This document shows, in pieces, positions 1 through 9,724 of a stretch of 64,000 nucleotides of DNA. The first letter of the stretch is position 1, and every line of letters starts with the position of its first letter. The translations under genes were made by a program, and so were the position numbers. Source of the stretch: an uncultured Roseobacter sp. (GTDB lineage Bacteria > Pseudomonadota > Alphaproteobacteria > Rhodobacterales > Rhodobacteraceae); assembly GCF_947491795.1 (NCBI RefSeq), contig NZ_CANLKW010000002.1:112001-176000 (forward strand), written 5' to 3'. A model generated the notes under the pieces. It was not told the DNA's origin. It ran no database searches and worked only from the letters and a program-made list of their open reading frames with translations.

Positions 1-399
1 TTTACAGCGAACTACGCCAATCCGGACGATCCGGGTTTAGAGGATTTTGGCGAGCTTTCGCTACGCAGCGAAAACGGCACCGGCTACATCCGCGTGGACT
101 GGTTTACGCCGGACGCGCTTCCAACCTGGGGGGATGGCCGCCTGACTATCCTGGGCACCCAAGGGTACATCGAATTGCGCAAGTATACAGATGTTGGTGG
201 CTCGCCCGGCACAGATCACCTGATCCTGGTGAACGGATCAGAGTGCACAAAGATCGATGCATCGGATGCCGGGCTGCCCTACTTTGAAAGGTTGTCCAGG
301 GACATACGGGAGCGTACGGAAACAGCAATGACGCAGGCGCATTGTTTTCTGGTCATGGAACTCGCCCTGCAGGCGCAGAAACGCGCCAACCAGACATGA
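1..399 (+). CDS. Gfo/Idh/MocA-family oxidoreductase, C-terminal part (5' end outside window)
   Basis: The frame is open from base 1 and ends at the TGA at 397-399, giving 132 residues of a protein whose start lies upstream. The visible part (GDGRLTILGTQGYIELRKYTD, then a tail of amphipathic helices ending in QKRANQT) resembles the C-terminal beta-sheet half of NAD(P)-dependent sugar oxidoreductases of the Gfo/Idh/MocA family. The Rossmann half is missing from the window, so the family call rests on this half and on context: the next gene is a complete member of the family and the third is mannonate dehydratase. The stop overlaps the next ATG as ATGA, so the genes are translationally coupled. 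The substrate is probably a sugar acid or polyol derivative, by inference. Confidence 0.7.
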   Translation, partial: FTANYANPDDPGLEDFGELSLRSENGTGYIRVDWFTPDALPTWGDGRLTILGTQGYIELRKYTDVGGSPGTDHLILVNGSECTKIDASDAGLPYFERLSRDIRERTETAMTQAHCFLVMELALQAQKRANQT

Positions 400-1448
400 T
401 AAGTGTTGCAATCCTGGGCGCAGGTATCGGTGCGGAACATCTCGCCGCTTATCGCAGATTACCTGAGGATTTTCAGGTGACCTGGCTGATTGACCAGGAT
501 ACCGGGCGGGCGGCATCACTGCTTCGGGGCGATGCCTGCGGTATCAACCCGGACATTGATACTGCACTGGCTGATCCTCAGATTGATCTGATCGATATCT
601 GTCTGCCGCCGCATCTGCATGTGCCGGTTGCCCTGCGCGCGCTCGCAGCGGGCAAACATGTCATCTGCGAAAAGCCTCTGGCAACGTCAATGCAGGATGT
701 GGATGCCCTGCGCCGCGCATCCTCTGACGCGAACCGGCAGGTCTTTCCCGTTTTTCAGTACAGATGGGGGCCGGCGCTTGCAAAACTGCGCGCCCTGACA
801 GAATGCGGATTTGCAGGCAAGCCACAGGTTGCATCCATCGAAACGCACTGGTCACGCGGCGCTGACTATTATGCCGTTCCATGGCGCGGTACATGGGCCG
901 GTGAACAGGGTGGTGCCGTGCTGGGTCATGCCATTCACAATCATGATCTGATGACACAGTTCATGGGCCCGGTCTCTGAGGTCACCGCTTTTACGGCAAC
1001 CCGGGTCAACCCGATTGAAACAGAAGACTGTGCCGCGCTGTGCTTTCGGATGCAGAATGGCTCTCTTGTTACCAGTTCGGTGACGCTCGGCGCGGCGGTG
1101 GATGAAACGAGAATCCGAGTGGTGTTTGAGAATATGACCGCGACCTCGGATACAGCGCCCTATGCGCCCGGCGCTGCAGACTGGACGTTCGCTGCACGGG
1201 AGCCGGACAGGCAGGCGGAACTGGACACCATTGTTTCCAACGCCAATGCAGAGGCAACCGGGTTTGAGGGCTTTCTTTCAGAGGTCGGCCTGGCCTTGTC
1301 CGGCAGCAAAAACAGGGCTGTTACACTGGCAGAAGGTGCCGCCTCTGTCGAACTGGTGACAGCAATTTATCAGGCGGCGCGCAGCGGGCAGCCTGTGAAG
1401 CTGCCATTGACCAAAACGCACCCGCTGTACGGAGGTTGGCACCCATGA
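396..1448 (+). CDS. Gfo/Idh/MocA-family NAD(P)-dependent oxidoreductase
   Basis: A 350-residue protein. Residues 1-20 carry a Rossmann nucleotide-binding strand with GAGIG at 8-12. The family signature EKP is at 92-94 (Lys93 is the usual catalytic lysine) and an H-N-H-D stretch at 181-184 fits the substrate/catalytic histidine position. The ATG at 396 was chosen because it overlaps the upstream stop (ATGA) and places the Rossmann motif at the usual distance from the N-terminus; an earlier start at 342 would run inside the upstream gene. The stop at 1446-1448 overlaps the mannonate dehydratase ATG. In such operons these enzymes usually oxidise or reduce a sugar-acid C2-C5 position; the actual substrate cannot be read from the sequence. 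Confidence 0.85.
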   Translation: MISVAILGAGIGAEHLAAYRRLPEDFQVTWLIDQDTGRAASLLRGDACGINPDIDTALADPQIDLIDICLPPHLHVPVALRALAAGKHVICEKPLATSMQDVDALRRASSDANRQVFPVFQYRWGPALAKLRALTECGFAGKPQVASIETHWSRGADYYAVPWRGTWAGEQGGAVLGHAIHNHDLMTQFMGPVSEVTAFTATRVNPIETEDCAALCFRMQNGSLVTSSVTLGAAVDETRIRVVFENMTATSDTAPYAPGAADWTFAAREPDRQAELDTIVSNANAEATGFEGFLSEVGLALSGSKNRAVTLAEGAASVELVTAIYQAARSGQPVKLPLTKTHPLYGGWHP

Positions 1449-2629
1449 AACAATGCTGGCGCTGGTTTGGGCCCAAAGACAAAATCCCGCTGTCCCAACT
1501 GCACCAGGTGGGTGTGGAAGGGATCGTAACCGCATTGCACCACATTGCGCCCGGAGATGTCTGGGACCCTGCTTCCATACGCGAGCGTATTGATCTGCTT
1601 GCGGCTTCCGGGTTCACCTGGGACGTCGTAGAAAGCCTGCCGGTTTCAGAAACGATAAAGACCAAAGGTCCTGGCTATGCCGCAAATCTCGACGCCTATA
1701 GGGCCAGCCTGACGAACCTTGCGCAGGCTGGTATTCACACCGTCTGTTACAATTTCATGCCAATCCTCGACTGGACCCGCACGATCTTGCGCGCGCCGCA
1801 GCCGCATGGTGGAACGGCAATGCATTTTTCACTGCTGGATTTCGCAGTATTCGATCTGCATATCCTGCAGCGGGCGACGGCAGCTGAAGACTATTCGCCC
1901 GAACTGCTGGAAGACGCGAGGGCGCGTTATTCGGCACTTTCTGAGCAACAGCGAAGAAGCCTGCAGAACAACATCATCGCGGGCCTGCCCGGTGCGAATG
2001 ACACATGGACACTGTCAGATGTGTCGACCCGCCTTGCCACATATGATGGCATTGATGCCGCCCGCCTGCGTCAGAACCTCATCGACTTTTTGTCAGAGGT
2101 CGCGCCCCATGCTCAGGATCTTGGCATCCGTCTGTGCTGTCATCCGGATGATCCGCCCTTTCCCCTGCTGGGGTTGCCACGGGTCATGTCATCGACCGAT
2201 GACTATGCCAGCGTTCTGGAAGCCGCAGACATTCCAGCCAGTGGTGCAACTCTGTGTACCGGTTCGCTTGGCGTGGCGCCTGGGTTTGATCCGGTCGGGT
2301 TTGTGCAAAGGCTTGGTCCGCGCATTCATTTCGTTCACCTGCGGAATACAAAACGCGTGCCCGGTCCCGACCCGAAGAGGCCGGATTTTTTCGAAGCGCC
2401 TCATCTTGAGGGCGACACCGACATGGTCGGGACCATCTGTGCGCTGATGCAGGAAGAGGCGAACCGCAGGCGAATGGGCCGCACTGATGCTGAAATCCCC
2501 ATGCGCCCGGATCACGGTCAGGAACTGCTCAGCGATCTCGCGGCAGACACAATGCCCGGCTATCCGCTCATCGGGCGTATGCGGGGCCTCGCAGAGCTGC
2601 GCGGGATCATGGCTGCCTGTCAGGGGTGA
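1445..2629 (+). CDS. uxuA: Mannonate dehydratase
   Basis: 394 residues, the usual length of UxuA, which dehydrates D-mannonate to 2-keto-3-deoxygluconate in glucuronate breakdown. The N-terminus (MKQCWRWFGPKD) and the internal blocks LCCHPDDPP (His233), FVHLRN and RPDHG (Asp356-His357) match the metal-binding TIM-barrel family. The ATG at 1445 is preferred over the in-frame TTG at 1436 because GGAGG at 1431-1435 lies at ideal spacing and the ATG overlaps the previous stop. Last gene of a coupled three-gene run; its end overlaps the end of rmuC by 10 bp in convergent orientation. The aldolase and kinase of the pathway are not in the window. Confidence 0.93.
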   Translation: MKQCWRWFGPKDKIPLSQLHQVGVEGIVTALHHIAPGDVWDPASIRERIDLLAASGFTWDVVESLPVSETIKTKGPGYAANLDAYRASLTNLAQAGIHTVCYNFMPILDWTRTILRAPQPHGGTAMHFSLLDFAVFDLHILQRATAAEDYSPELLEDARARYSALSEQQRRSLQNNIIAGLPGANDTWTLSDVSTRLATYDGIDAARLRQNLIDFLSEVAPHAQDLGIRLCCHPDDPPFPLLGLPRVMSSTDDYASVLEAADIPASGATLCTGSLGVAPGFDPVGFVQRLGPRIHFVHLRNTKRVPGPDPKRPDFFEAPHLEGDTDMVGTICALMQEEANRRRMGRTDAEIPMRPDHGQELLSDLAADTMPGYPLIGRMRGLAELRGIMAACQG

Positions 2630-3858
2630 GGTTTTGCCAGCGGCACAACACGGGCGTTGTCATCCGGGCTGATTTCCTCAAAATCAAAGTTGTCCAGCCT
2701 TGCGGCACGCTTTCCGGCCCGTTCCGCTGCCGTTGAGATACCATCGAGATCGGCCCGCGCCTGCCCGAAATGCGTGTTCAGTTTGCCGACCCGCTCCACA
2801 ACGATCTCCACGTCACGATGTAGTTGTTTGAGGGTTTTGCGGATCGCACCCGTCTGCTCGCGCATCCGCGCGTCTTTCAGTATCGCCCGCATGGTGTTCA
2901 GTGTCGCCATGCAGGTCGTGGGCGAAACGATCCACACACGGGCATCAAAACCCGCGCGCACCAGTTCGGGAAAATTCGCGTGCAGTTCCGCATAAACAGC
3001 CTCTGACGGCAGAAACATCAATGCACCGTCTGCCGTTTCACCCTCCAGGATGTACTTTTCCGAGATGTCCGAGATGTGTTTTTTGACGGACGTCCGCAGC
3101 ATCCTGACCGCTTCGTTCCGGTCGTATTCTGTTTCCGCCCGGCGCAGTGCCTCATAGGCCTCCAGCGGGAACTTGCTGTCGATCACAATAGGGCCCGGCG
3201 GGTTTGGCAGATGGATGAGGCAATCCGCACGTTTACCGTTGGAAAGGGTCGCCTGCAGGGAATAACTGTCTTTGGGCAGGGCCTTGGATACAATATCGAG
3301 CAGCTGAATTTCCCCGAAAGCCCCGCGCGTCTGCTTGTTGCTGAGAATGTCCTGAAGGGAAAGTACATCGCCGGACAACCGAGTGATATTGTCCTGCGCT
3401 TTGTCGATGGCAGCCAGACGTTCCTGTAACTGGGTAAGAGATGTCGTCGTCTGTTTTGAGGATCCGTGCAGGGTTTCCTTCATCCGTTCCTGCATCTCTG
3501 TCAGCGCTCGTTGGGACCGCATCGCGTTCTCCGCCAGCCTGTCCTGCATCTGCTGCTGAACAGAAGACAGGCGTGCCTCGACTGTCTGGATTACCTGCGC
3601 CTGCGCGTTGGCCTGGGTGTCAGACACCGTCTGTAATCCACCACGCAACTGTTCCTGTCCGGCACCCAGCTGCTGCACGTTCTGGCCCAACAGGCCGATC
3701 TGCTGTGCCAGAGGCGCTGTCATCCGCGCGGACTGGCCCGCAGCCCGGACCGCCATGATCAGCAGAACCAGCACCAGCAGGACAATTCCCGCGCCTCCAA
3801 GCGCTGCAATCACGACCGGGTCGCCGAACTGATAGGTATTGCCAGCAATCTCGATCAT
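2620..3858 (-). CDS. rmuC: DNA recombination protein RmuC
   Basis: 412 residues. A hydrophobic segment at about 16-37 anchors the N-terminus. A glutamine-rich coiled coil follows (about 45-145), then the RmuC nuclease-like domain with typical blocks such as [23 protein letters not shown] and [12 protein letters not shown]. RmuC proteins limit recombination at inverted repeats; their chemistry is inferred from fold resemblance to restriction-type nucleases. The ATG overlaps the stop of mutL (ATGA at 3855-3858), so the two genome-maintenance genes form one coupled unit. The stop codon lies 10 bp inside the 3' end of uxuA on the other strand, leaving no space for a terminator between the convergent genes. 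Confidence 0.93.
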   Translation of the reverse strand: MIEIAGNTYQFGDPVVIAALGGAGIVLLVLVLLIMAVRAAGQSARMTAPLAQQIGLLGQNVQQLGAGQEQLRGGLQTVSDTQANAQAQVIQTVEARLSSVQQQMQDRLAENAMRSQRALTEMQERMKETLHGSSKQTTTSLTQLQERLAAIDKAQDNITRLSGDVLSLQDILSNKQTRGAFGEIQLLDIVSKALPKDSYSLQATLSNGKRADCLIHLPNPPGPIVIDSKFPLEAYEALRRAETEYDRNEAVRMLRTSVKKHISDISEKYILEGETADGALMFLPSEAVYAELHANFPELVRAGFDARVWIVSPTTCMATLNTMRAILKDARMREQTGAIRKTLKQLHRDVEIVVERVGKLNTHFGQARADLDGISTAAERAGKRAARLDNFDFEEISPDDNARVVPLAKPHP

Positions 3859-5696
3859 GTGCGCCCAAAGAGCCGTTCGATATCGCTCAGCTTCAGTTCA
3901 ACATATGTGGGCCGCCCATGGTTGCACTGGCCGGAATGCGGTGTGGCCTCCATTTCGCGCAGCAGGGCGTTCATTTCCTCGGCCCGCATTCTGCGGCCCG
4001 AGCGGACAGATCCGTGACAGGCCACACGGCTGAGAATAGCCTCGATACGGGCCTGTACCGTGTCCGAGCGCATCTGGTCCGCAAGCTCGTCGAGCACATC
4101 CATGATCATTGACCGCGCATTCACCGTTCCCAGCACCGCCGGTGTTTCCCGGACGGCGATTGCATCACCGCCGAACGGTTCGATCACCAGACCAAGACGG
4201 GCCAGATCATCCCCGTGCTCCATCAGCCGCGCACTGTCCGAGGCCGTCAGTTCCACAATCTCCGGGATCAGCAAAGCCTGTGAGGCGACACCACTCTCCG
4301 CCATCTGCGCTTTTAGCTTTTCATACACCAGGCGCTCGTGTGCCGCGTGCTGATCCACCAGCACAATACCCGTCGCTGTCTGGGCGATGATGTAATTCTC
4401 ATGAACCTGTCCGCGCGCTGTTCCCAGCGGGTAGTCCGGTGTTTCCTCATCAGGCCGGGCAACCGGTTCGGCCGGCTCTGTCACCTGGCCCCAGGGTGTG
4501 GCTGTTTCAGCGAACTGCGGCGCCTGAGCAGACCAGGATGCCGCCCGCGCACCTGCAGAAGGTCTGTCCATCTGGTAGACACGCGCACCCGCGGGTTCCG
4601 GTCTCATGGCACCCAGGGTGGCACCGGCCACGGTGGTCGATGCGCGGTGGCCCGCGCCAGCCAGCGCATGGCGCAGCGCGGATACGATCAGGCCTCTCGC
4701 AATGCCCGGGTCCCGGAACCGCACTTCTGACTTGGCCGGGTGCACATTGACGTCAACCAGGCTGGGATCACAGTCCAGAAACAGCGCGGCGGCCGGGTGC
4801 CGGTCACGGCTGAGGAAATCGGAATATGCGCCCCGCAATGCACCGATCAGCAACTTGTCCCGCACCGGACGCCCGTTCACAAAAAGATACTGAGCGACGG
4901 CCGATCCCCGGGAATAGGTCGGCAGAGCGGCAAATCCTGTCAGATGCAGCCCCTCACGCTCTGCGTCAATCGGCAGGGAATTCTCTGCAAATTCACGCCC
5001 CAGGACCCGCGCGAGGCGGTTGTGCAGCGCGCCAAAGAGCTCCCCCTGCTCTGCATCCGCGCGAAAGACTTCCCGCGGCGCGCCATCGCCCGAGACATCG
5101 CGCAGCACAAAGCCTGTAAAAGGTTCCGCCATCGCCAGCCGTTTGACCACATCGCCAATCGCCTGGGCCTCTGCGCGGTCTGTGCGCAGAAATTTCAGGC
5201 GGGCGGGCGTGGCAAAAAAGAGGTCGCGCAGCGTGACTGTTGTACCGGTGTTGCAGGCGGCAGGGCGAATGTCGGAATGCCGCCCCCCTGACACCGAAAT
5301 CTCGACACCGTCTTCTGCTTCAGCGCGGCTGGTGATCGTCAGCCGGCCGACGGCGGCCAGCGACGGCAGGGCCTCTCCGCGAAACCCGAAGGTATGAATA
5401 TTCAGAAGATCAGAGCCGTCGATTTTCGATGTCGCATGGCGCGAGAGTGCCAGCGGCAGGTCATCCGCCGTCAGACCGCAGCCGTCATCGTGCACACGGA
5501 TCAGCGTCTTGCCACCGCCCGAGTATTCGACGGTGATCCGGCGGGCACCTGCGTCGATTGCGTTTTCGACAAGTTCCTTGACGGCAGAAGCCGGACGCTC
5601 AACGACTTCGCCTGCCGCGATGCGGTTTACGGCACCTTCGTCGAGTTGTCTGATAACAGGACGATTTTCGCCTATGTTGGGGTCAGTCAGTGACAT
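3855..5696 (-). CDS. mutL: DNA mismatch repair protein MutL
   Basis: 613 residues. The GHKL ATPase domain is intact: [12 protein letters not shown] with Glu41 and Asn45, DDGCG at 70-74, TFGFRGEAL, and the [10 protein letters not shown] strand. After a variable proline/alanine-rich linker the dimerisation domain carries the endonuclease motif DQHA-x2-E-x4-E (Asp448 to Glu459) and the paired motifs ACHGSVRSG and QCNHGRPT. These belong to the nicking MutL proteins of bacteria without MutH. The ATG at 5696 was chosen because the conserved N-terminus ([14 protein letters not shown]) begins about 22 residues later; the longer frame to 5783 would overlap the 3' end of puuD. Coupled to rmuC downstream. 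Confidence 0.96.
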   Translation of the reverse strand: MSLTDPNIGENRPVIRQLDEGAVNRIAAGEVVERPASAVKELVENAIDAGARRITVEYSGGGKTLIRVHDDGCGLTADDLPLALSRHATSKIDGSDLLNIHTFGFRGEALPSLAAVGRLTITSRAEAEDGVEISVSGGRHSDIRPAACNTGTTVTLRDLFFATPARLKFLRTDRAEAQAIGDVVKRLAMAEPFTGFVLRDVSGDGAPREVFRADAEQGELFGALHNRLARVLGREFAENSLPIDAEREGLHLTGFAALPTYSRGSAVAQYLFVNGRPVRDKLLIGALRGAYSDFLSRDRHPAAALFLDCDPSLVDVNVHPAKSEVRFRDPGIARGLIVSALRHALAGAGHRASTTVAGATLGAMRPEPAGARVYQMDRPSAGARAASWSAQAPQFAETATPWGQVTEPAEPVARPDEETPDYPLGTARGQVHENYIIAQTATGIVLVDQHAAHERLVYEKLKAQMAESGVASQALLIPEIVELTASDSARLMEHGDDLARLGLVIEPFGGDAIAVRETPAVLGTVNARSMIMDVLDELADQMRSDTVQARIEAILSRVACHGSVRSGRRMRAEEMNALLREMEATPHSGQCNHGRPTYVELKLSDIERLFGRT

Positions 5697-5748
5697 GCCC
5701 CAAGACTTAGCATGTTTTTCGCCGATTCTGAAACCGCAAACCGGCGGC

Positions 5749-6969
5749 TCAGCCCCCTGTCGCAGCCCTGTACCAGTCGGCAATCAGCACGCGCTCCTGC
5801 GGCTCCATCCATGACAGGTTGGCCGGTGGCATCGCATGGCTGACGCCTGCCTGAAGGTATATGCCGCGCGCATGCCGGGTTATGTCATATTCAGTTTCGA
5901 GCCGGACATTCTTTGGTGCCCAGAGCAACCCGTCCCAGACAGGCTCGGCAGCATGACACATCGAGCATCTGCCAAGAACGATGTCCTGCACCTCGTCAAA
6001 GCCTTCCGCTTCGGCAAATCTGACGGCACTTCCGGTGGCTTCCTGCGGGTTCTCTGCATTCATCGGGGCCACCGACAGCCACATAATCGCGATAAAAATC
6101 AAAGCGGTGACAGCCCAGGTCCAATGCGGGTTTCCCTGCCGCGCATGCATCGAATTAAAATAATGCCGGATCGTGACACCCATCAGAAACACCAGGCTGG
6201 CGATAATCCACGTGTTCTGCGTGGCAAAGGCCAGCGGATAGTGGTTTGACAGCATCAGAAAAATGACAGGCAGTGTGAGATAGTTGTTATGCGTGCTGCG
6301 CTGTTTGGCGATCTTGCCGTATTTTGCATCCGGTGTCCGGCCCGCCATCAGATCCGCGACCACAATTTTCTGGTTTGGAATGATGATCATGAACACGTTG
6401 GCGCTCATGATCGTTGCGGTGAAGGCCCCAAGATGCAGCATGGCCGCGCGACCGGAAAAGACCTGTGTATAGAACCAGGACATGGCCACAAGCACGCCGA
6501 AAAGCGCCAGCATCAGGACGGTCTGATCGGCGTCCACGAATACCCGGCAAAGCGTGGTATAGGCGATCCACCCGAAAGCCAGCGACCCCACAGACAGCGC
6601 AACAGCCTGCCAGACAGCCAGATCCAGAACCGCCGGGTCAATGAGATAGAATTCAGCGCCAAGATAGTAGACCAGGATCAGCAGCACAAAGCCACTGATC
6701 CACGTCCAGTAGCTCTGCCATTTGTGCCAGATCAGCCCATCGGGCATATTTTCGGGCGCAACGAGGTATTTCTGGATATGGTAAAAGCCGCCGCCGTGAA
6801 CCTGCCATTCCTCGCCGTCGGCGCCGGTTGCCAGGTTTCTGTCCCTGTGCAGCCCGAGATCAAGCGCAATGAAGTAGAACGACGACCCGATCCAGGCGAT
6901 TGCCGTGATCACATGCAGCCAGCGAACGCCGAACTCGATCCAGGCGGCCATGGCAGCGAAGTCATACAT
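5749..6969 (-). CDS. puuD: Membrane-bound, cytochrome-c-type urate hydroxylase PuuD
   Basis: 406 residues. The N-terminal part is a polytopic membrane domain with several predicted helices (starting [17 protein letters not shown]) and the family block [15 protein letters not shown]. The C-terminal part is a monohaem cytochrome c domain with CSMCH at 335-339. This is the architecture of the PuuD family, which oxidises urate to 5-hydroxyisourate using the respiratory chain rather than oxygen directly. It is first in pathway order of the cluster running to 11602 and lies downstream of the permease gene on the same strand. Soluble uricase is not seen nearby, so PuuD is probably the urate-oxidising enzyme of this organism. 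Confidence 0.93.
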   Translation of the reverse strand: MYDFAAMAAWIEFGVRWLHVITAIAWIGSSFYFIALDLGLHRDRNLATGADGEEWQVHGGGFYHIQKYLVAPENMPDGLIWHKWQSYWTWISGFVLLILVYYLGAEFYLIDPAVLDLAVWQAVALSVGSLAFGWIAYTTLCRVFVDADQTVLMLALFGVLVAMSWFYTQVFSGRAAMLHLGAFTATIMSANVFMIIIPNQKIVVADLMAGRTPDAKYGKIAKQRSTHNNYLTLPVIFLMLSNHYPLAFATQNTWIIASLVFLMGVTIRHYFNSMHARQGNPHWTWAVTALIFIAIMWLSVAPMNAENPQEATGSAVRFAEAEGFDEVQDIVLGRCSMCHAAEPVWDGLLWAPKNVRLETEYDITRHARGIYLQAGVSHAMPPANLSWMEPQERVLIADWYRAATGG

Positions 6970-6998
6970 TGCGCAGTGTCCTCAGGTTAAATGGTGGT

Positions 6999-7031
6999 CC
7001 GCCGGTGGCATATTCCGGGTGCCTCCGGCGG
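6999..7031. repeat. Inverted repeat in puuD/permease intergenic gap
   Basis: CCGCCGG at 6999-7005 pairs with CCGGCGG at 7025-7031 around a 19-base loop, in the 90-bp gap between the permease stop and puuD. It is followed by GGGATATTT and CGGCCAGAAGAAG. No U-run follows the stem on the minus strand, so a simple intrinsic terminator is not supported. The CTCCGGCGGGGATATTT stretch resembles short 3'-flank motifs that I associate with Rhodobacterales genomes; that is recollection, not something shown here. Confidence 0.4.
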
Positions 7032-7059
7032 GGATATTTACGGCCAGAAGAAGCCGCCG

Positions 7060-8379
7060 TCAGACCTCGTCCGGCAGCGCGAGGTTCAGAACGATTGCTA
7101 CAAGCGCCGTTGGGGCAACCGCTGAGGTTGCCAGCGTTTTGACCACACCCGGCAGGTACTGCACCGCATCAGGCACGAGGTTCAGCCCAAGCCCTGCCGC
7201 CAGCGAGACCGCAATGATCACCATATTGCGGCGATTCATGTCTGTTTCGCTGAGCACATTCAGGCCCGCAGCAGCCACCATGCCGAACATCACGATCACG
7301 CCACCTCCCAGAACCGGCAGTGGCATGGAGGCGATCACAGCGCCGATTTTCGGAACCAGGCCGCAGAGGATCAGCACGATGGCACCGATTGTGACCACAT
7401 GGCGGCTCATGATGCCGGTCATGCCCACAATGCCGACATTCTGGCTGAAGGATGTATTGGGCAGCCCGCCGAAGACGCCGGCGAGCGCTGTACCAAGGCC
7501 GTCTGCATAGGTCGCGCCGGAGATTTCCTCATCCGTTGCTTCGCGCCCCGCACCGGCTTTTGTTGTTGCGGAGGTATCGCCCACGGTTTCAATCGCTGAG
7601 ACGATGGAGACCAGCGTTACCGCGATCACAGCACCCGGAGAGACCTCAAATCCATAAGGAAACGGAGTAATGGCGGTGAACCAGCTGGCGTTTGCGACCG
7701 GTGCGAAACTGACCATTCCCATGACCAGCGCCAGCAGATAGCCGACGATGAGGCCGATCAGAATGGCCGCGTTCGAGAGTGTTCCTTTGGTGAAGAACTT
7801 CAGAACAAGCGCCACAATGACCACCGACAAGGCCACCGACCAGTGCATCAGCGAGCCAAAGCTTTCCGCTTCCATCTGGAATTTTGCAGCCCCGCCTGCC
7901 GCGTATTTGATCGCGACCGGGATCAGGTAGAGGCCGATGGCAAGAATAACCAGCCCGGTGACCAACGGCGGGAAGAGCCAGCGCAAATGGCGGATGAAGC
8001 CGCCCAGGATGAAATGAACAACCCCACCGATGATGCAGGCGGTGAGTGCCACGCTGAGGCCCTGTGTCGCGGCGACGCCGGCCAGGACACCGACAAATGC
8101 AAAGCTGGTGCCCTGCATAATGGGCAGCCGTGCGCCGACCGGCCCGAGACCAACCGTCTGGAAAAGCGTCGCAATGCCGGCAAAGAGCATCGCCATCTGG
8201 ATCAGGTAGACCTGCTCCGGCCCGCCAAAGGCCAGTCCGGCAGCACCTGCAACGATGATTGATGGGGTCACATTCGAGGCAAACATTGCCAGAACGTGCT
8301 GAAGTCCCAGAGGCACTGCCTGCGCGAGAGGCGGTGTCTGGTTCGGGTCGCCGTATGCACCCTGTGTCGAATCGGTCAT
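7060..8379 (-). CDS. NCS2-family purine/urate:cation symporter
   Basis: 439 residues with about a dozen hydrophobic segments, the size and pattern of nucleobase:cation symporter-2 proteins. Recognisable blocks are LQHVLAMFASNVTPSI near the N-terminus, the QNVGIVGMTGI motif and the VLGGGVIVMFGMV region in the C-terminal half; these correspond to substrate and cation sites in the xanthine/uric acid permeases. Its place between puuD and the allantoin genes makes urate or xanthine the likely substrate; uracil cannot be excluded from sequence alone. A 50-bp gap separates its start from the upstream allA stop, so it may be read from the puuE-allE-allA promoter or from its own. Confidence 0.9.
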   Translation of the reverse strand: MTDSTQGAYGDPNQTPPLAQAVPLGLQHVLAMFASNVTPSIIVAGAAGLAFGGPEQVYLIQMAMLFAGIATLFQTVGLGPVGARLPIMQGTSFAFVGVLAGVAATQGLSVALTACIIGGVVHFILGGFIRHLRWLFPPLVTGLVILAIGLYLIPVAIKYAAGGAAKFQMEAESFGSLMHWSVALSVVIVALVLKFFTKGTLSNAAILIGLIVGYLLALVMGMVSFAPVANASWFTAITPFPYGFEVSPGAVIAVTLVSIVSAIETVGDTSATTKAGAGREATDEEISGATYADGLGTALAGVFGGLPNTSFSQNVGIVGMTGIMSRHVVTIGAIVLILCGLVPKIGAVIASMPLPVLGGGVIVMFGMVAAAGLNVLSETDMNRRNMVIIAVSLAAGLGLNLVPDAVQYLPGVVKTLATSAVAPTALVAIVLNLALPDEV

Positions 8380-8429
8380 TTTTATCCCTGTCGTATCGAT
8401 TTTTCCCCGGTTTTCCCGGGCTCCGGCAG

Positions 8430-8918
8430 TTATGAGACGACAATACAGGGGGGATCAAGCAAAACCTCTTCCAGGTTGGGCGTATCCCCGATCCGGTCGA
8501 CAACTGCAAATATTCCGGGCGCGGCGAGGGGTGTCAGGACACCGTGCCATGTGCCTGCAAAAAAGTTGATGCCCTGATGAGGCGCCGTCAGAAAGGCGCG
8601 CGGGCTGCCGGGATGCCCGTTTTCATCCGGCGCGACAATGACCAGGAACGGATCGGCAGACATTGGCAGAAACGCCTGGCTGCCTTCCGGGTGCCGCTCC
8701 AGCAGGTCAAAGGTATAGGGCAGGCTGCGGGGCCGGGCGTGAAACAGGCTGATCCCGGCACGTCCGTCCGGACCAAAGGACAGCGCCGCAAGATCATGAT
8801 ATCTGCCGCAGAGACCGGCGTTGATCATACGGTCCGGATCTCCGGAACAGTCGAGCACATCGCCAAAGGGGGCAAACGCCTCTGCCGAGAGCGGCTCGCA
8901 TTTTATGTCACGGGTCAC
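8430..8918 (-). CDS. allA: Ureidoglycolate lyase
   Basis: 162 residues, the length of the AllA family, which splits (S)-ureidoglycolate into glyoxylate and urea. Typical blocks are EAFAPFGDVLD at the N-terminus, FLPMSADPFLVIVAP, and FFAGTWHGVL near the C-terminus, where the histidine of the cupin-like fold lies. The start is a GTG at 8918 whose bases overlap the upstream stop as GTGA, so translation is coupled to the aminohydrolase gene before it. This is the last enzymatic step encoded in the cluster. No unusual residues or truncation were seen. Confidence 0.92.
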   Translation of the reverse strand: MTRDIKCEPLSAEAFAPFGDVLDCSGDPDRMINAGLCGRYHDLAALSFGPDGRAGISLFHARPRSLPYTFDLLERHPEGSQAFLPMSADPFLVIVAPDENGHPGSPRAFLTAPHQGINFFAGTWHGVLTPLAAPGIFAVVDRIGDTPNLEEVLLDPPCIVVS

Positions 8919-9724
8919 AGGCGCATATGACGGTTCACGTCCTTGTAGAGCAGATAGCGGAAAGGTTCGTTACCTGTCGCGATGCAGGCCTGCGGGCAAA
9001 AGGCCCTCAGCCACATAAAGTCGCCGGGACCCACGCTGACCCAGTCTTTGTTCAGCAGATATTCAGCCGTGCCCTGCAGCACATAAAGCCCGTGCTCCAT
9101 AACGTGCGTTTCTGCAAAAGGGATACGCCCGCCCGGTTGGAATGTGACGATGTTCACGTGAAAATCATAGTTGATGTCCAGCGGATCCAGAAACCGCTGC
9201 GTCGCCCATTTGCCCGCGGTATCCGGCATCGGGACTTTGTCGACATCGTCATCATGCGTAACGAGCGCCTCGGGTACGTTCACGCCGGCAGCTGCGTCAA
9301 ACTTCTTGCGGATCCAGTGAAACTGGCAAGGCTCTGTGCCTGTGTTCCACAGGGTCCAGACGGCACTGGGCGGGATGTAGGCGTAGCTGCCAGGCCGCAG
9401 GTCGTAGAAATCCTGCCCCAGCGTGAGGCGTGCGGTGCCACTGGCAACAAAGATCACGGCCTGGGCATGTACATCCGGCTCCGGTGTCGCGCTGCCACCT
9501 TCGGGGGCCATCTCGACCGCATATTGCGAAAAGGTCTCGGCAAAACCAGACAGCGGACGGGCGAGCACCCAGACACGCGTGTTCTGCCAGCCTGGCAGAA
9601 AGCTGGTGACAATGTCGCGCTGTGTGCTGGCAGGCAGAACGGCGTAGGCCTCGGTGAATGCGGCAGTTCCTTCGGGGCTTTGTGTCTGGTCCGGCAACCC
9701 ACCGGGCGGGAATGCGTAGCTCAT
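8915..9724 (-). CDS. allE: (S)-ureidoglycine aminohydrolase, bicupin
   Basis: 269 residues with two cupin domains: the first around residues 60-140 (ending in GSYAYIPPSAVWTLWN) and the second around 175-265 (FETHVMEHGLYVLQG-like metal-site block AETHVMEHGLYVL, then GPGDFMWLRAFCPQ). The second carries the His/Glu ligands of the Mn-dependent ureidoglycine aminohydrolases. The enzyme deaminates (S)-ureidoglycine to (S)-ureidoglycolate, feeding AllA. Both ends overlap neighbours by 4 bp (ATGA with the puuE-uraD stop, GTGA with allA), so three polypeptides are made from a tightly coupled unit. The name allE is used in the sense of UGHY/YlbA. Confidence 0.9.
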   Translation of the reverse strand: MSYAFPPGGLPDQTQSPEGTAAFTEAYAVLPASTQRDIVTSFLPGWQNTRVWVLARPLSGFAETFSQYAVEMAPEGGSATPEPDVHAQAVIFVASGTARLTLGQDFYDLRPGSYAYIPPSAVWTLWNTGTEPCQFHWIRKKFDAAAGVNVPEALVTHDDDVDKVPMPDTAGKWATQRFLDPLDINYDFHVNIVTFQPGGRIPFAETHVMEHGLYVLQGTAEYLLNKDWVSVGPGDFMWLRAFCPQACIATGNEPFRYLLYKDVNRHMRL

